DNA from: Rikenellaceae bacterium
Lineage (GTDB): Bacteria; Bacteroidota; Bacteroidia; Bacteroidales; Rikenellaceae
Assembly (NCBI GenBank): GCA_020860245.1
Contig: JAJBUQ010000015.1
Location: 62,001-126,000 of the forward strand
Length of the DNA stretch: 64,000 nucleotides
Reading direction: 5' to 3'
Positions 33,958 to 41,987 of this stretch are shown here, in pieces (positions within the stretch are counted from its first letter, which is position 1; each line of letters starts with the position of its first letter). The position numbers and the translations under genes were made by a program. Under the pieces are notes generated by a model. The model saw nothing but the letters and a program-made list of their open reading frames with translations, was not told the origin of the DNA and did no database searches.

Positions 33958-35532
33958 ATGAAAAAAATAACCGTCTTCCTGTTCATATTATTCTATGTCG
34001 CAATATCTGCTTCAGCACAATCGAGCAGGGAAGACCTTAAGGAATTTCAAAAATTCACACAGTTCTATAACTACCTGACGTCGACTTATATTGACACTCT
34101 CAACACCTCTGAGATCGTGGAAGATGCCATCAAACAGATACTCTCGGAACTGGATCCCCATTCCGCTTACATATCCGCCGAGGAGATGAAGAATGTGGAG
34201 GAGAGTTTCGGAGCCAATTTCGAAGGCATAGGAGTAGAATTCAATATTCTCAGAGATACCGTCTTTATCGTAAATACCATTGTAGGCGGTCCTGCCGAGA
34301 AGGTCGGAATTCTTCCCAATGACCGAATCGTAACTATCGAAGGAGACGGCATCGTAGGCATAAAGAACACCGATGTTCCCAAACTTCTCAAAGGTCCGAG
34401 GGGCACTTCCGTAGAGGTGGGGATAGTAAGGCGTGGAATAGATAGTGTCATGACGTTCCGTATCGTGAGGGATAAAATTCCTATCAACACAATCGACGCA
34501 TCGTATAGAATCGACGACAGTATAGGCTACATAAAAATGAACCGGTTCGCGGCAAGTACCGACAGCGAATTGAGCGAATCCTTGAGATCAATGGAGGGAA
34601 TAACATCCCTCATTCTCGACCTGAGAGGCAACGGCGGCGGTTTTATGGATCAGGCTGTCGAGGTCAGCAACCACTTCCTGGAACGAGGGTCTCTGGTTGT
34701 ATGGATGGAGGGGCGCGCGGTGAACAGGCAGGACTTACTCGCGAGGAAGAATCCTCAGTTCCTTCACGGGAAACTCATCATACTTGTGGACGAATTTTCA
34801 GCATCATCGAGCGAGATCGTAGCCGGAGCCATACAGGACTGGGACAGAGGGCTTATAATAGGAAGACGGACGTTCGGCAAAGGTACTATCCAGAGACAGT
34901 TCGTCATGGTGGACGGTTCGGCTGTAAGGATAACCATAGCAAGGTACCACACCCCTTCGGGACGCGTAATACAACGCCCTTACGAACGCGGTGATAATCA
35001 GAACTATTACGCTGACTTCCGGCGCAGGTTATATTCTTACGAAGAGGAAGTTCAAACGGACTCCATGGAATTTTACACTCTCCGCAGCAGACGCGTCGTT
35101 TACGGAGGCGGTGGGATTACCCCTGACATTACCGTTCAGCGCGATACTACTTATTTCTCCGACTACCGCGCTCTACTGATTAGGAACGGCATCATAAATC
35201 AGTTCACCATAAATTACATAGACAACAACCGTGAGCAGCTGCTCGGAAAGTATGCTGACTTCGAGAGCTTCGAAAGAAATTTTATAGTAGACGAGCAGAT
35301 GACGGACGAGTTGATCGAATTCGGCAAATCACGCGGAATATCCTACGACCAAAGCGGTTTCGAAAAATCGGGAAGCGAGATAAAGATACAGATTAAAGCG
35401 CTTATCGCACAGAAACTTTGGAATATGGACGAATATTACAGAATGATAAACAAGTATCTCGACCCTGAATTCAGCAAGGCTGTCGAAGTACTCCGGAACT
35501 GGGATCGATATTCCGACGGAATTTTTTCCTGA
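33958..35532 (+). CDS. S41-family C-terminal processing peptidase
   Basis: A 524-residue exported protease. Signal peptide 1-20 (ending SASAQ), PDZ domain about 85-165 (GIGVEFNILRDTVFIVNTIV, GGPAEKVGILPNDRIVTIEG), then the S41 core. By comparison with CtpB the catalytic set is S283 (DEFSASSSEIVAGA), K308 and Q312 (FGKGTIQ). The C-terminal part (about 380-524) is longer than in simple Ctp proteins and of unknown role. A perfect -7 box TATATTTG at 33931-33938 precedes it. It trims C-termini of envelope proteins. Confidence 0.93.
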   Translation: MKKITVFLFILFYVAISASAQSSREDLKEFQKFTQFYNYLTSTYIDTLNTSEIVEDAIKQILSELDPHSAYISAEEMKNVEESFGANFEGIGVEFNILRDTVFIVNTIVGGPAEKVGILPNDRIVTIEGDGIVGIKNTDVPKLLKGPRGTSVEVGIVRRGIDSVMTFRIVRDKIPINTIDASYRIDDSIGYIKMNRFAASTDSELSESLRSMEGITSLILDLRGNGGGFMDQAVEVSNHFLERGSLVVWMEGRAVNRQDLLARKNPQFLHGKLIILVDEFSASSSEIVAGAIQDWDRGLIIGRRTFGKGTIQRQFVMVDGSAVRITIARYHTPSGRVIQRPYERGDNQNYYADFRRRLYSYEEEVQTDSMEFYTLRSRRVVYGGGGITPDITVQRDTTYFSDYRALLIRNGIINQFTINYIDNNREQLLGKYADFESFERNFIVDEQMTDELIEFGKSRGISYDQSGFEKSGSEIKIQIKALIAQKLWNMDEYYRMINKYLDPEFSKAVEVLRNWDRYSDGIFS

Positions 35533-35542
35533 GGCTGTAAAT

Positions 35543-35574
35543 TTTGAAATTTGATTTTTTTATACGTATATTTG
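35543..35574 (+). promoter_or_regulatory. Consensus promoter of the PUR-family gene
   Basis: TTTG (35543-35546), 20 bases, then TATATTTG (35567-35574): both boxes match the Bacteroidota primary sigma consensus exactly. The leader is about 28 bases. Confidence 0.8.
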
Positions 35575-35608
35575 ATTTAAACTGAAACTATACTAAACGT
35601 TAAAACTT

Positions 35609-35950
35609 ATGTATTCTACATTCGAGAACAAACAGGATAACGATGAGAGCGGCGGAGAGGTTTATTCCAAAACTGTTAGAGCAGGTAAAAGAACGTACTT
35701 TTTCGATGTGAAGGCTACGAAAAACGACGATTATTACCTTACAATAACAGAGAGCAGAAAGAAGATCGGCAAGGACGGAACGTTCTCCTACGACAAACAT
35801 AAAATTTATCTATATAAAGAAGATTTTTCGAAGTTTGCAGACGGACTCGAGGAAGTTATGAACTTCATCAAGGAGAATAAACCGGAATTCTTCAATAATA
35901 TGCAAACCGCATCCGATCCTTCCATAGATGAAGAATTCGACAATTTGTGA
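35609..35950 (+). CDS. PUR-family DNA/RNA-binding protein (DUF3276)
   Basis: A 113-residue protein with the PUR-alpha-like repeat: GGEVYSKTVRAGKRTYFFDV, KNDDYYLTITESRKKI, HKIYLYKEDFSKFADGLEEV. The Bacteroidota DUF3276 family forms dimers that bind single-stranded nucleic acid; it has been studied in Borrelia and Bacteroidota relatives as a Pur-alpha homologue. It has a consensus promoter and its own terminator, so it is likely expressed strongly. Confidence 0.9.
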   Translation: MYSTFENKQDNDESGGEVYSKTVRAGKRTYFFDVKATKNDDYYLTITESRKKIGKDGTFSYDKHKIYLYKEDFSKFADGLEEVMNFIKENKPEFFNNMQTASDPSIDEEFDNL

Positions 35951-37070
35951 GAATTCACCGGAAGATAATAAGGAAGGCTGTCCCGGGCCTTCTTTTTTAT
36001 GTTCGACATGTTCAAAAAAAATTCTGGCTGCTGTAAGCGGAGGAATAGACAGTGCGGCTACTACCCTACTATTGAAGAATGCCGGCTTCGAAGTAACCGG
36101 AATAAATTTCATTCTGACCGACGAAGACCATTCACTCGATACTGCGACGCTACTATCGAACCAACTCGGAATACAGGTCATCTCCGCAGACCTTCGCGAT
36201 GTATTCCGTAAAAAGATAATCTCTTACTTCACGGACGGATATATGTCGGGAGAGACTCCGGCACCATGCTCCGTCTGCAATCCACAAATCAAATGGAGAT
36301 ATCTCAAAGAATACGCAGACAGTTTAGGTATACCGTATCTTGCCACCGGGCACTACATCGGAATCTCAAGATCGGGGAAAAAATATTTTGTCCGCAAGGC
36401 CAGGGATCCCCTTAAGGATCAGTCTTATTATTTATGGGGATTGGGGCAGGAGATTTTGTCGCGCGCAGTCACGCCTCTTGGAAAATTAACCAAAACAGAA
36501 GTTCGTGAATTCATGTCTGCACAGGGTTACGAAGTATTTACACATAAAAAAGAGAGTATGAGCGTATGCTTCCTCAGGGACGGTAGTTATACTGATTTTT
36601 TAAAACAGAATATTCCGGATATCGAACTACTTAACAGGGGGCGTGTTATTAACGATTATGGAGAGACAATAGGCAGTCACTCCGGATTCCCGTTCTATAC
36701 TACCGGACAGAAGCGCGGATTCAAGCTCTTCAAGGGTGAAGATTTATATGTTACAGGGATCGATGCTGTAAATAATACCATTACCTGCGGGGGGAAAAAA
36801 GATTTATTTTTCGATATTTTATACGTAGGGGATACGGTTATTACCGATAAGGAGCTATTGCTGCAATCCGGTAAAATAACGGTAAAAATCAGGGGGATCG
36901 GTATAAATCCAGGAGGATACTGCGAGATAACCGAAGTTGACGGATTTCTCCGAATTATAACGGCAGAACCGGTATATGCTCCTGCCAAAGGGCAGCCTGC
37001 GGTCTTTTATATGGATGACATTGTCGTCGGAGGCGGAATATTGAAAAGTTACAATAAGACAGGGATTTAA
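35928..37070 (+). CDS. mnmA: MnmA-type tRNA 2-thiouridylase; start uncertain
   Basis: A 380-residue frame of the MnmA family, which thiolates U34 of tRNAs for Lys, Glu and Gln. PP-loop SGGIDS is at 37-42. The catalytic cysteines by family alignment are C117 (APCSVCN) and C212 (MSVCFLRD). LATGHY, KDQSYYLWGL and TGQKRGF are also present. The in-frame start at 35928 overlaps the PUR gene by 23 bases and spans its terminator, giving a Cys-rich lead (C18, C25, C28). A more natural ATG at 36000 (MFDMFKK) is out of frame by a run of eight A (36014-36021); seven A would give the usual MnmA opening. Bacteroidota often carry two mnmA copies. Confidence 0.85.
   Translation: MKNSTICENSPEDNKEGCPGPSFLCSTCSKKILAAVSGGIDSAATTLLLKNAGFEVTGINFILTDEDHSLDTATLLSNQLGIQVISADLRDVFRKKIISYFTDGYMSGETPAPCSVCNPQIKWRYLKEYADSLGIPYLATGHYIGISRSGKKYFVRKARDPLKDQSYYLWGLGQEILSRAVTPLGKLTKTEVREFMSAQGYEVFTHKKESMSVCFLRDGSYTDFLKQNIPDIELLNRGRVINDYGETIGSHSGFPFYTTGQKRGFKLFKGEDLYVTGIDAVNNTITCGGKKDLFFDILYVGDTVITDKELLLQSGKITVKIRGIGINPGGYCEITEVDGFLRIITAEPVYAPAKGQPAVFYMDDIVVGGGILKSYNKTGI
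35971..35998 (+). terminator. Rho-independent terminator after the PUR gene, inside the mnmA frame
   Basis: The stem GAAGGC (35973-35978) / GCCTTC (35987-35992), extendable by two weaker pairs, is followed by six T (35993-35998). It begins 22 bases after the PUR stop. It lies within the first 25 codons of the longest mnmA frame, which casts doubt on that start. Confidence 0.75.
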
Positions 37071-37134
37071 GGTCGGGTAATCAACGGAGATAGTTCTTCG
37101 GGAAATAACAAATCCGTTATGTATAAAACCAAGT

Positions 37135-38598
37135 TTAAAGAAAATCGACTATATCCTCCGAATTCATTTGTTCTACCCCTTTGGCAAGCGCGGCATCGTC
37201 CCCTGCGCGCCCATGATCGAACACCCCTTTTATAGCTGCCTGAAGAGGTTCCATACCCTTAGCAAGGTAACCGGTTATCAATCCCGTAAGAACATCTCCG
37301 TTTCCGCCTTTAGACATACCCGGATTCCCTGTGGAATTAAAATAAATTTTCCCGTCAGGCGGACAGATCATCGTATAGGCTCCTTTGACGACCATTATTA
37401 TTTTATATTTCCGGACAAACTCCGCCACTTTATTTATCTTCTCTTCGTCTCCGTCCCATTCACCGATCAACCTCTCCAGCTCTCCGGGGTGGGGAGTAAG
37501 TATAGAATTCTCCGGAATAAGGGGAATAATATCGTTGTTCTCAGAGAGTATATTCAAGGCATCCGCATCCAACACCATCGGGCTTCGGTATACGGATAGA
37601 AGTCCGCGCATGGCCTCGACAGTCCTCTTAGCAGTCCCCATACCGCTCCCTATACCGATCGTTTTATATTTATCCAATTTTTCAGGCAGACTGCCGAACG
37701 CATCACCTTCGTAACAGCTTACAATTGCTGATGGATTGGTTGTCTGGATTATATTTCGCTCGCTCTCAGGAATATGTATGGTTACCAATCCACAGCCTGA
37801 ACGCAGTGCTGAGGAGGTAGATAGCACCGCTGCCCCCATCATTCCCTTTTTTCCGCAGATCAGAAGAGCATGGCCGTAGATCCCTTTGTTACTGAACGTC
37901 CGTCTTTTTTTATCCATCGGCGCCACATTTTTAGCAGTAACAAAGTTATATACGGTATCGGACTTCTCCATAAATTCCCGGTCGAGTCCGATCGGAAGTA
38001 CAACCATCTCTCCTGCGTTATCTCCACCTTCCGGGAGAAGGAGAGACAATTTGGGGAACTGCAGGGTAAGAGTTATGTCCGATTTTACAACCGCTCGGTC
38101 CTTATTCCCAAATTCCGTAGTCATACCTGACGGCATATCTATGGATATAACGGTATTTTGGCGGCGATTGATGAATTCTACCGCTTCCTTCACAGGAGTC
38201 GAGACAATCCTTTTAACGCCGGTTCCGAGAATTGCATCGATTACTACTGCATGACGGTTTAATATGTTATCTCCGGTAAATTTTTCCACAGCGATCTCTT
38301 CCGGAAGTATACGGTAATTAGACTGATACTCTTCACTGCACTCCGTTCGATCGAACAAAGTGATAATACGACATTTATACCGTTTCAGGCTGAGAATCCT
38401 GGCCACAACCAATCCGTCGCCTCCGTTATTGCCCTTCCCTGCAAATATTACGAATTCAGTTCTTTTAGGGAATTTGTCCGAGATATAGTCCGCGATTCTC
38501 TGCGAGGCGCGTTCCATAAGGTCGAGCGACGATACGGGCTCGTTACGCATCGTATAAAAGTCAGCTTCGCGAATATTATTTCCTGTGAGTATTTTCAT
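37135..38598 (-). CDS. nnr: Bifunctional NAD(P)H-hydrate epimerase / dehydratase
   Basis: A 487-residue fusion that repairs hydrated NAD(P)H. The N-terminal epimerase (about 1-210) shows EFVIFAGKGNNGGDGLVVAR and the Asp-containing VVIDAILGTG. The C-terminal ribokinase-like dehydratase (about 230-487) shows ALLICGKKGMMGAAVLSTSS, ILTPHPGELERLIG and NPGMSKGGNGDVLTGLITG. Its ATG overlaps the lipoate ligase stop by four bases. It is the last gene of the long minus-strand operon, or a housekeeping tail on it. Confidence 0.93.
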   Translation of the reverse strand: MKILTGNNIREADFYTMRNEPVSSLDLMERASQRIADYISDKFPKRTEFVIFAGKGNNGGDGLVVARILSLKRYKCRIITLFDRTECSEEYQSNYRILPEEIAVEKFTGDNILNRHAVVIDAILGTGVKRIVSTPVKEAVEFINRRQNTVISIDMPSGMTTEFGNKDRAVVKSDITLTLQFPKLSLLLPEGGDNAGEMVVLPIGLDREFMEKSDTVYNFVTAKNVAPMDKKRRTFSNKGIYGHALLICGKKGMMGAAVLSTSSALRSGCGLVTIHIPESERNIIQTTNPSAIVSCYEGDAFGSLPEKLDKYKTIGIGSGMGTAKRTVEAMRGLLSVYRSPMVLDADALNILSENNDIIPLIPENSILTPHPGELERLIGEWDGDEEKINKVAEFVRKYKIIMVVKGAYTMICPPDGKIYFNSTGNPGMSKGGNGDVLTGLITGYLAKGMEPLQAAIKGVFDHGRAGDDAALAKGVEQMNSEDIVDFL

Positions 38599-39272
38599 TT
38601 TTCAAAATATTTATCCTGTGATGGATCGGATAATTTTTCATATCCGTCCAGAGAATAGTAGCCTACGAATCCTTCGATTAATTTAACGAAAAAATCATTT
38701 ACAGACAATTTTTCTGCCATATATCGGATGATATTGGTCACTTCGCTGCGGACGGATGCCACACTCTTGCCTCTCAACGACTCGTCTCCACGCAACGCAC
38801 TATTAAGTATGGCAAGATCCGAATCATAAAGAAGAGTTCCGTGGAACATTACCCTGTGCTTTGTAATATGCGATGCGGTTCCGGAAATTTTTTTACCGTC
38901 CAGCCACAAGTCTTTCCGTTTACCTTTTTCCGCTTTTATACCGAATCCGGATAAGACAGCGACTACCGGTTCGAGAAAATCCACGTCGAGAACTAATTCG
39001 CTTCCCTTATCCTTTACAAAACAATAATTTATATTTCCGGGATCGTGGTAAACGGTTCCGCCGCCGGACAGACGCTTCAGAACATGAATTCCGTATTTAC
39101 GGCAGAATTCCGTATCTACTTCAGCCTCCGGAATTTGATTGCGTCCCACAACGACACACGGAAGATTCCTGTAAAGAAACAGAACGTCTTCATGAAGACG
39201 TTCTGTCAGAATATGCTTCTCGGAAGCAATATTGAAATAAGGACTATTACTATTGCTTACGATAAGTTTCAT
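38595..39272 (-). CDS. Lipoate-protein ligase, short form
   Basis: A 225-residue LplA catalytic domain. VVVGRNQIPEAEVDTEFC, KRLSGGGTVYHDPGNINYCF and LDGKKISGTASH (with the lipoyl-adenylate lysine) are the classical marks. It lacks the roughly 90-residue accessory domain of E. coli LplA, though the last 60 residues may replace part of it. It attaches lipoate to E2 proteins. It is 60 bases downstream of the aldolase gene and on the same strand as a full 2-oxoacid dehydrogenase complex, so it likely serves that E2. Octanoyl-transfer activity cannot be excluded. Confidence 0.9.
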   Translation of the reverse strand: MKLIVSNSNSPYFNIASEKHILTERLHEDVLFLYRNLPCVVVGRNQIPEAEVDTEFCRKYGIHVLKRLSGGGTVYHDPGNINYCFVKDKGSELVLDVDFLEPVVAVLSGFGIKAEKGKRKDLWLDGKKISGTASHITKHRVMFHGTLLYDSDLAILNSALRGDESLRGKSVASVRSEVTNIIRYMAEKLSVNDFFVKLIEGFVGYYSLDGYEKLSDPSQDKYFEK

Positions 39273-39332
39273 TTTCAGCGGATTACGTTTTTTACGTAAA
39301 TATACCGATTATTATTTCATCCGCAACGGAAG

Positions 39333-40634
39333 TTACTTCACGTTGAATGCAATCCTGAGTTCTTCTACCTCTTTGTCATTGATCGGTTTAAGTTTACCTA
39401 TCGGAGCAGCGAGAATCAAAGACTTGGCACTGAATTCGGCAACCTCAAGTTTATCGAAGGTCTGGAGAAGTTTGTCTCCGGTTACGATAACCGAGTCGTT
39501 AGCGATAAGAACCGCTGGCACTTTACCCAGCATTTCGGCAATTTTACCAGGTTGTTCGAAGTGGACACCGAACGGAATTGTCGGAATATCCTGAAGGAAT
39601 ATCCAGCTTTCAGGTATTGTCCTCACATCGAATTTAACGCCAGAGGTACTGAATGCCATAAGATTGGGCGACTGCGTCATTATGATAGAGTTAATATGCG
39701 GGTTCATCTGGTATATCTTCTGATGAAGAGCTACCGAACGGCTCGGAATTTTACCTGCCTCTACCATTCCGTCTTTGATCTGAACGATCTGTTCAGGCTG
39801 GATATCCCATCTCGGAACTCCCGGAGAAGTTATAAGGAAGTCGTTACCCCTCCATCTTACGGATACTGTTCCGTATGTACTTATCATAAGATCCTGGTCG
39901 CACGAACGTCTCACCATTCTCACGATGTCCGTACGTATAGCGCGTTCGTCGGAAGGGTAAGTAACGTCCATAAAATGAGGATACTTTGTCTGGATAGATT
40001 TTTCGAACTGTCCGATCTGGTCGTCAGTAAGATACGTGGGGTTACCGAGAGTCTTGGCTTTGATGATAGTTCGCGCACAGAATTCGAGTGTCTCGAATCT
40101 TTCATAGGCATCCATCATATCGGTACCGCAGAGCACCACACCGTGGTTCTCCATGATAACAGCTTTGATTCCCGGATTATTCTTGAACTCTTTAGCGATC
40201 TTCTGTCCCAGTTCCTCGCTTCCCGGAACGTCGTAAGGAGCAAATCCTACCTTACCGCAGATGCTTTTAGCCTGCGGGATGATATTGGTATCCGGAACCT
40301 CGTGTACGATACTGAACGATACGAGTGCAGGCGGATGAGCGTGAATAACTGCGGTAACCTCAGGCCTCATATCGTATATAGCCCTGTGGAACGGATGCTC
40401 GGAAGATGGTTTGTGCGGTCCGACGATAGTGCCGTCCTTCTTTATGCACATGATATCCTTCTCCGTAAGATTACCTTTGTCGATTGCGCTCGGGGTAATC
40501 CAGATGTCTCCGTTCTCGTCTTTTATGGAGATGTTACCACCTGAAGTGGTAGTCATTCCGCTACGGTATATGCGCCCTATTATGACAGTAATTTGCTCTG
40601 CCGGGTGCATAAACTTCGTATCCAACTGTTTCAT
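39333..40634 (-). CDS. Tandem class II aldolase/adducin protein
   Basis: A 433-residue protein with two class II aldolase domains. The first (about 10-205) is complete: TTTSGGNISI for phosphate binding, VIHAHPPALVSF with two zinc histidines, and MENHGVVLCG with the third. The second (about 220-430) has the same order of elements (DLMISTYGTVSVRW, SIIMTQSPNLMAF, VLIANDSVIVTGDKL) but lacks all zinc histidines, so it is a degenerate copy. Class II aldolases cleave ketose 1-phosphates such as fuculose 1-phosphate to DHAP and an aldehyde, or act as epimerases or decarboxylases. The substrate is unknown. Confidence 0.88.
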   Translation of the reverse strand: MKQLDTKFMHPAEQITVIIGRIYRSGMTTTSGGNISIKDENGDIWITPSAIDKGNLTEKDIMCIKKDGTIVGPHKPSSEHPFHRAIYDMRPEVTAVIHAHPPALVSFSIVHEVPDTNIIPQAKSICGKVGFAPYDVPGSEELGQKIAKEFKNNPGIKAVIMENHGVVLCGTDMMDAYERFETLEFCARTIIKAKTLGNPTYLTDDQIGQFEKSIQTKYPHFMDVTYPSDERAIRTDIVRMVRRSCDQDLMISTYGTVSVRWRGNDFLITSPGVPRWDIQPEQIVQIKDGMVEAGKIPSRSVALHQKIYQMNPHINSIIMTQSPNLMAFSTSGVKFDVRTIPESWIFLQDIPTIPFGVHFEQPGKIAEMLGKVPAVLIANDSVIVTGDKLLQTFDKLEVAEFSAKSLILAAPIGKLKPINDKEVEELRIAFNVK

Positions 40635-40689
40635 TTCCTTAAAAAAATTATTTATGGTTTACGCAGTAAATATTACTTGCGTACTTGAA

Positions 40690-41967
40690 CTAACCAAGGT
40701 TATCGGCATTGGCCAGCAGATACTCTTCTGCCTCCACACTCCAAAGGCCGTTGTTACGGGTGCAAATATCGCTAAGTTTTTTGAATATAGGGCATTTTTC
40801 ACCTTTTTTTTCAAAATCGGCAATCGCCGTTAAATCCATATCGATATGGGTATAGATCAATTTCTTTCCTCCAGGTATGTTCGGCAGATTAAGAGTGGTT
40901 TCAGCCACCGCATCGAGTCCTCCGATGTGGGTTACCAGCCCTGCGGGATCGAGCTCTTTACCCATAAGTTCGAGAGCTTCAACCATATCGTCCATATTAC
41001 CTCCGCTCGTTCCAACTACGTGTGTATAGGCATAGTGAACATTGTAGAAATTCAGAGGAGCGGTGAATTCCGGATTCGCAGGACCGGCGAAGAAGTTAAG
41101 GCATCCGTCAAACGCGAGAATTCCGTCAGCCTGTTGAATAACGGAGGCAACCGGAGCGAATACGAATACATCGTCGTAACCCTTGCCACCTGTAATATCG
41201 CGTAACTCCTTAACCGCATCCTCCATTGCTCCTGTATTTACATAACGCAGTTCTATACCGTTCTCCGCGGCTTTTTCCGGAGTGTATAACGATGCTGCCC
41301 TGTCGAGGCGGGTCTGATCTATATCGGTTACAATAACCAGTTTAGGTTTCCTGTCAGTACGGTTTATGACATAATTTATCGCTGCGAGCCCCATTGGTCC
41401 GACACCGGCGAGAATAGCCATATTCCCTCCGTCCACAATCTCCATTTTATGAATATACGATCCCGGTGTAGTGTGGTAATTAGCGTGCATAGCGCCTATC
41501 ACGCACGACAACGGCTCCGATAAAGACGCAGGATAGTAACCCGCACCATTATATTTAAGAAGACAGCCTTTCTCCATAACCTCTTTAGGTATAATAACAT
41601 AGGTCGCGTCTCCTCCTATATACCGATACGAATATCCGGGAGCACTAAGCACTCCCACAGGACCGTCTTCATAATTCAGTGCGGGCTGTATGGAGAACTT
41701 ATCTCCTGCCTTGAAGGCATCTGTCCACTTCGAGCCAACTTCCACGATCTCTCCGGCGAATTCGTGTCCTATAATCACCGGATTTTTATCTATATCCCTC
41801 GGTACGCGCTTATGTTTATCCGCCTCGGTAGAAGCCTTATAGGATGACATACAAAGACTATCGCACACTACTTTGGCTAAAATCTCGTCGTCTTTAATCT
41901 GAGGCAGTTCGAACTCTTCGAGGCGAAGGTCCTTCCTGCCGTACAGTCTGACCGCTTTTGTTTTCAT
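40690..41967 (-). CDS. Zinc-binding dehydrogenase, L-sorbose-1-phosphate reductase-like
   Basis: A 425-residue medium-chain dehydrogenase. Likely catalytic zinc ligands are C39 (DSLCMSSYKA), H68 and E69 (GHEFAGEI), with E151 in SEPLSCVIGA. The Rossmann motif is LAGVGPMGLAAINYV. The four-cysteine structural zinc loop of other alcohol dehydrogenases is absent, and the body is longer, as in the SorE (sorbose 1-phosphate reductase) group. It would oxidise a sugar or sugar-phosphate alcohol, or reduce the ketose. It lies between the two aldolase genes (20 and 55 bases), so it acts in the same pathway. Confidence 0.85.
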   Translation of the reverse strand: MKTKAVRLYGRKDLRLEEFELPQIKDDEILAKVVCDSLCMSSYKASTEADKHKRVPRDIDKNPVIIGHEFAGEIVEVGSKWTDAFKAGDKFSIQPALNYEDGPVGVLSAPGYSYRYIGGDATYVIIPKEVMEKGCLLKYNGAGYYPASLSEPLSCVIGAMHANYHTTPGSYIHKMEIVDGGNMAILAGVGPMGLAAINYVINRTDRKPKLVIVTDIDQTRLDRAASLYTPEKAAENGIELRYVNTGAMEDAVKELRDITGGKGYDDVFVFAPVASVIQQADGILAFDGCLNFFAGPANPEFTAPLNFYNVHYAYTHVVGTSGGNMDDMVEALELMGKELDPAGLVTHIGGLDAVAETTLNLPNIPGGKKLIYTHIDMDLTAIADFEKKGEKCPIFKKLSDICTRNNGLWSVEAEEYLLANADNLG

Positions 41968-41987
41968 ATTTTAAACTTTTTAAATTT

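Noticed and set aside
39552-40544. A 330-codon open frame on the plus strand opposite the tandem aldolase gene
   Set aside because: It mirrors the codon pattern of the real minus-strand gene, has no recognisable motif or promoter, and the minus-strand protein has clear aldolase motifs.
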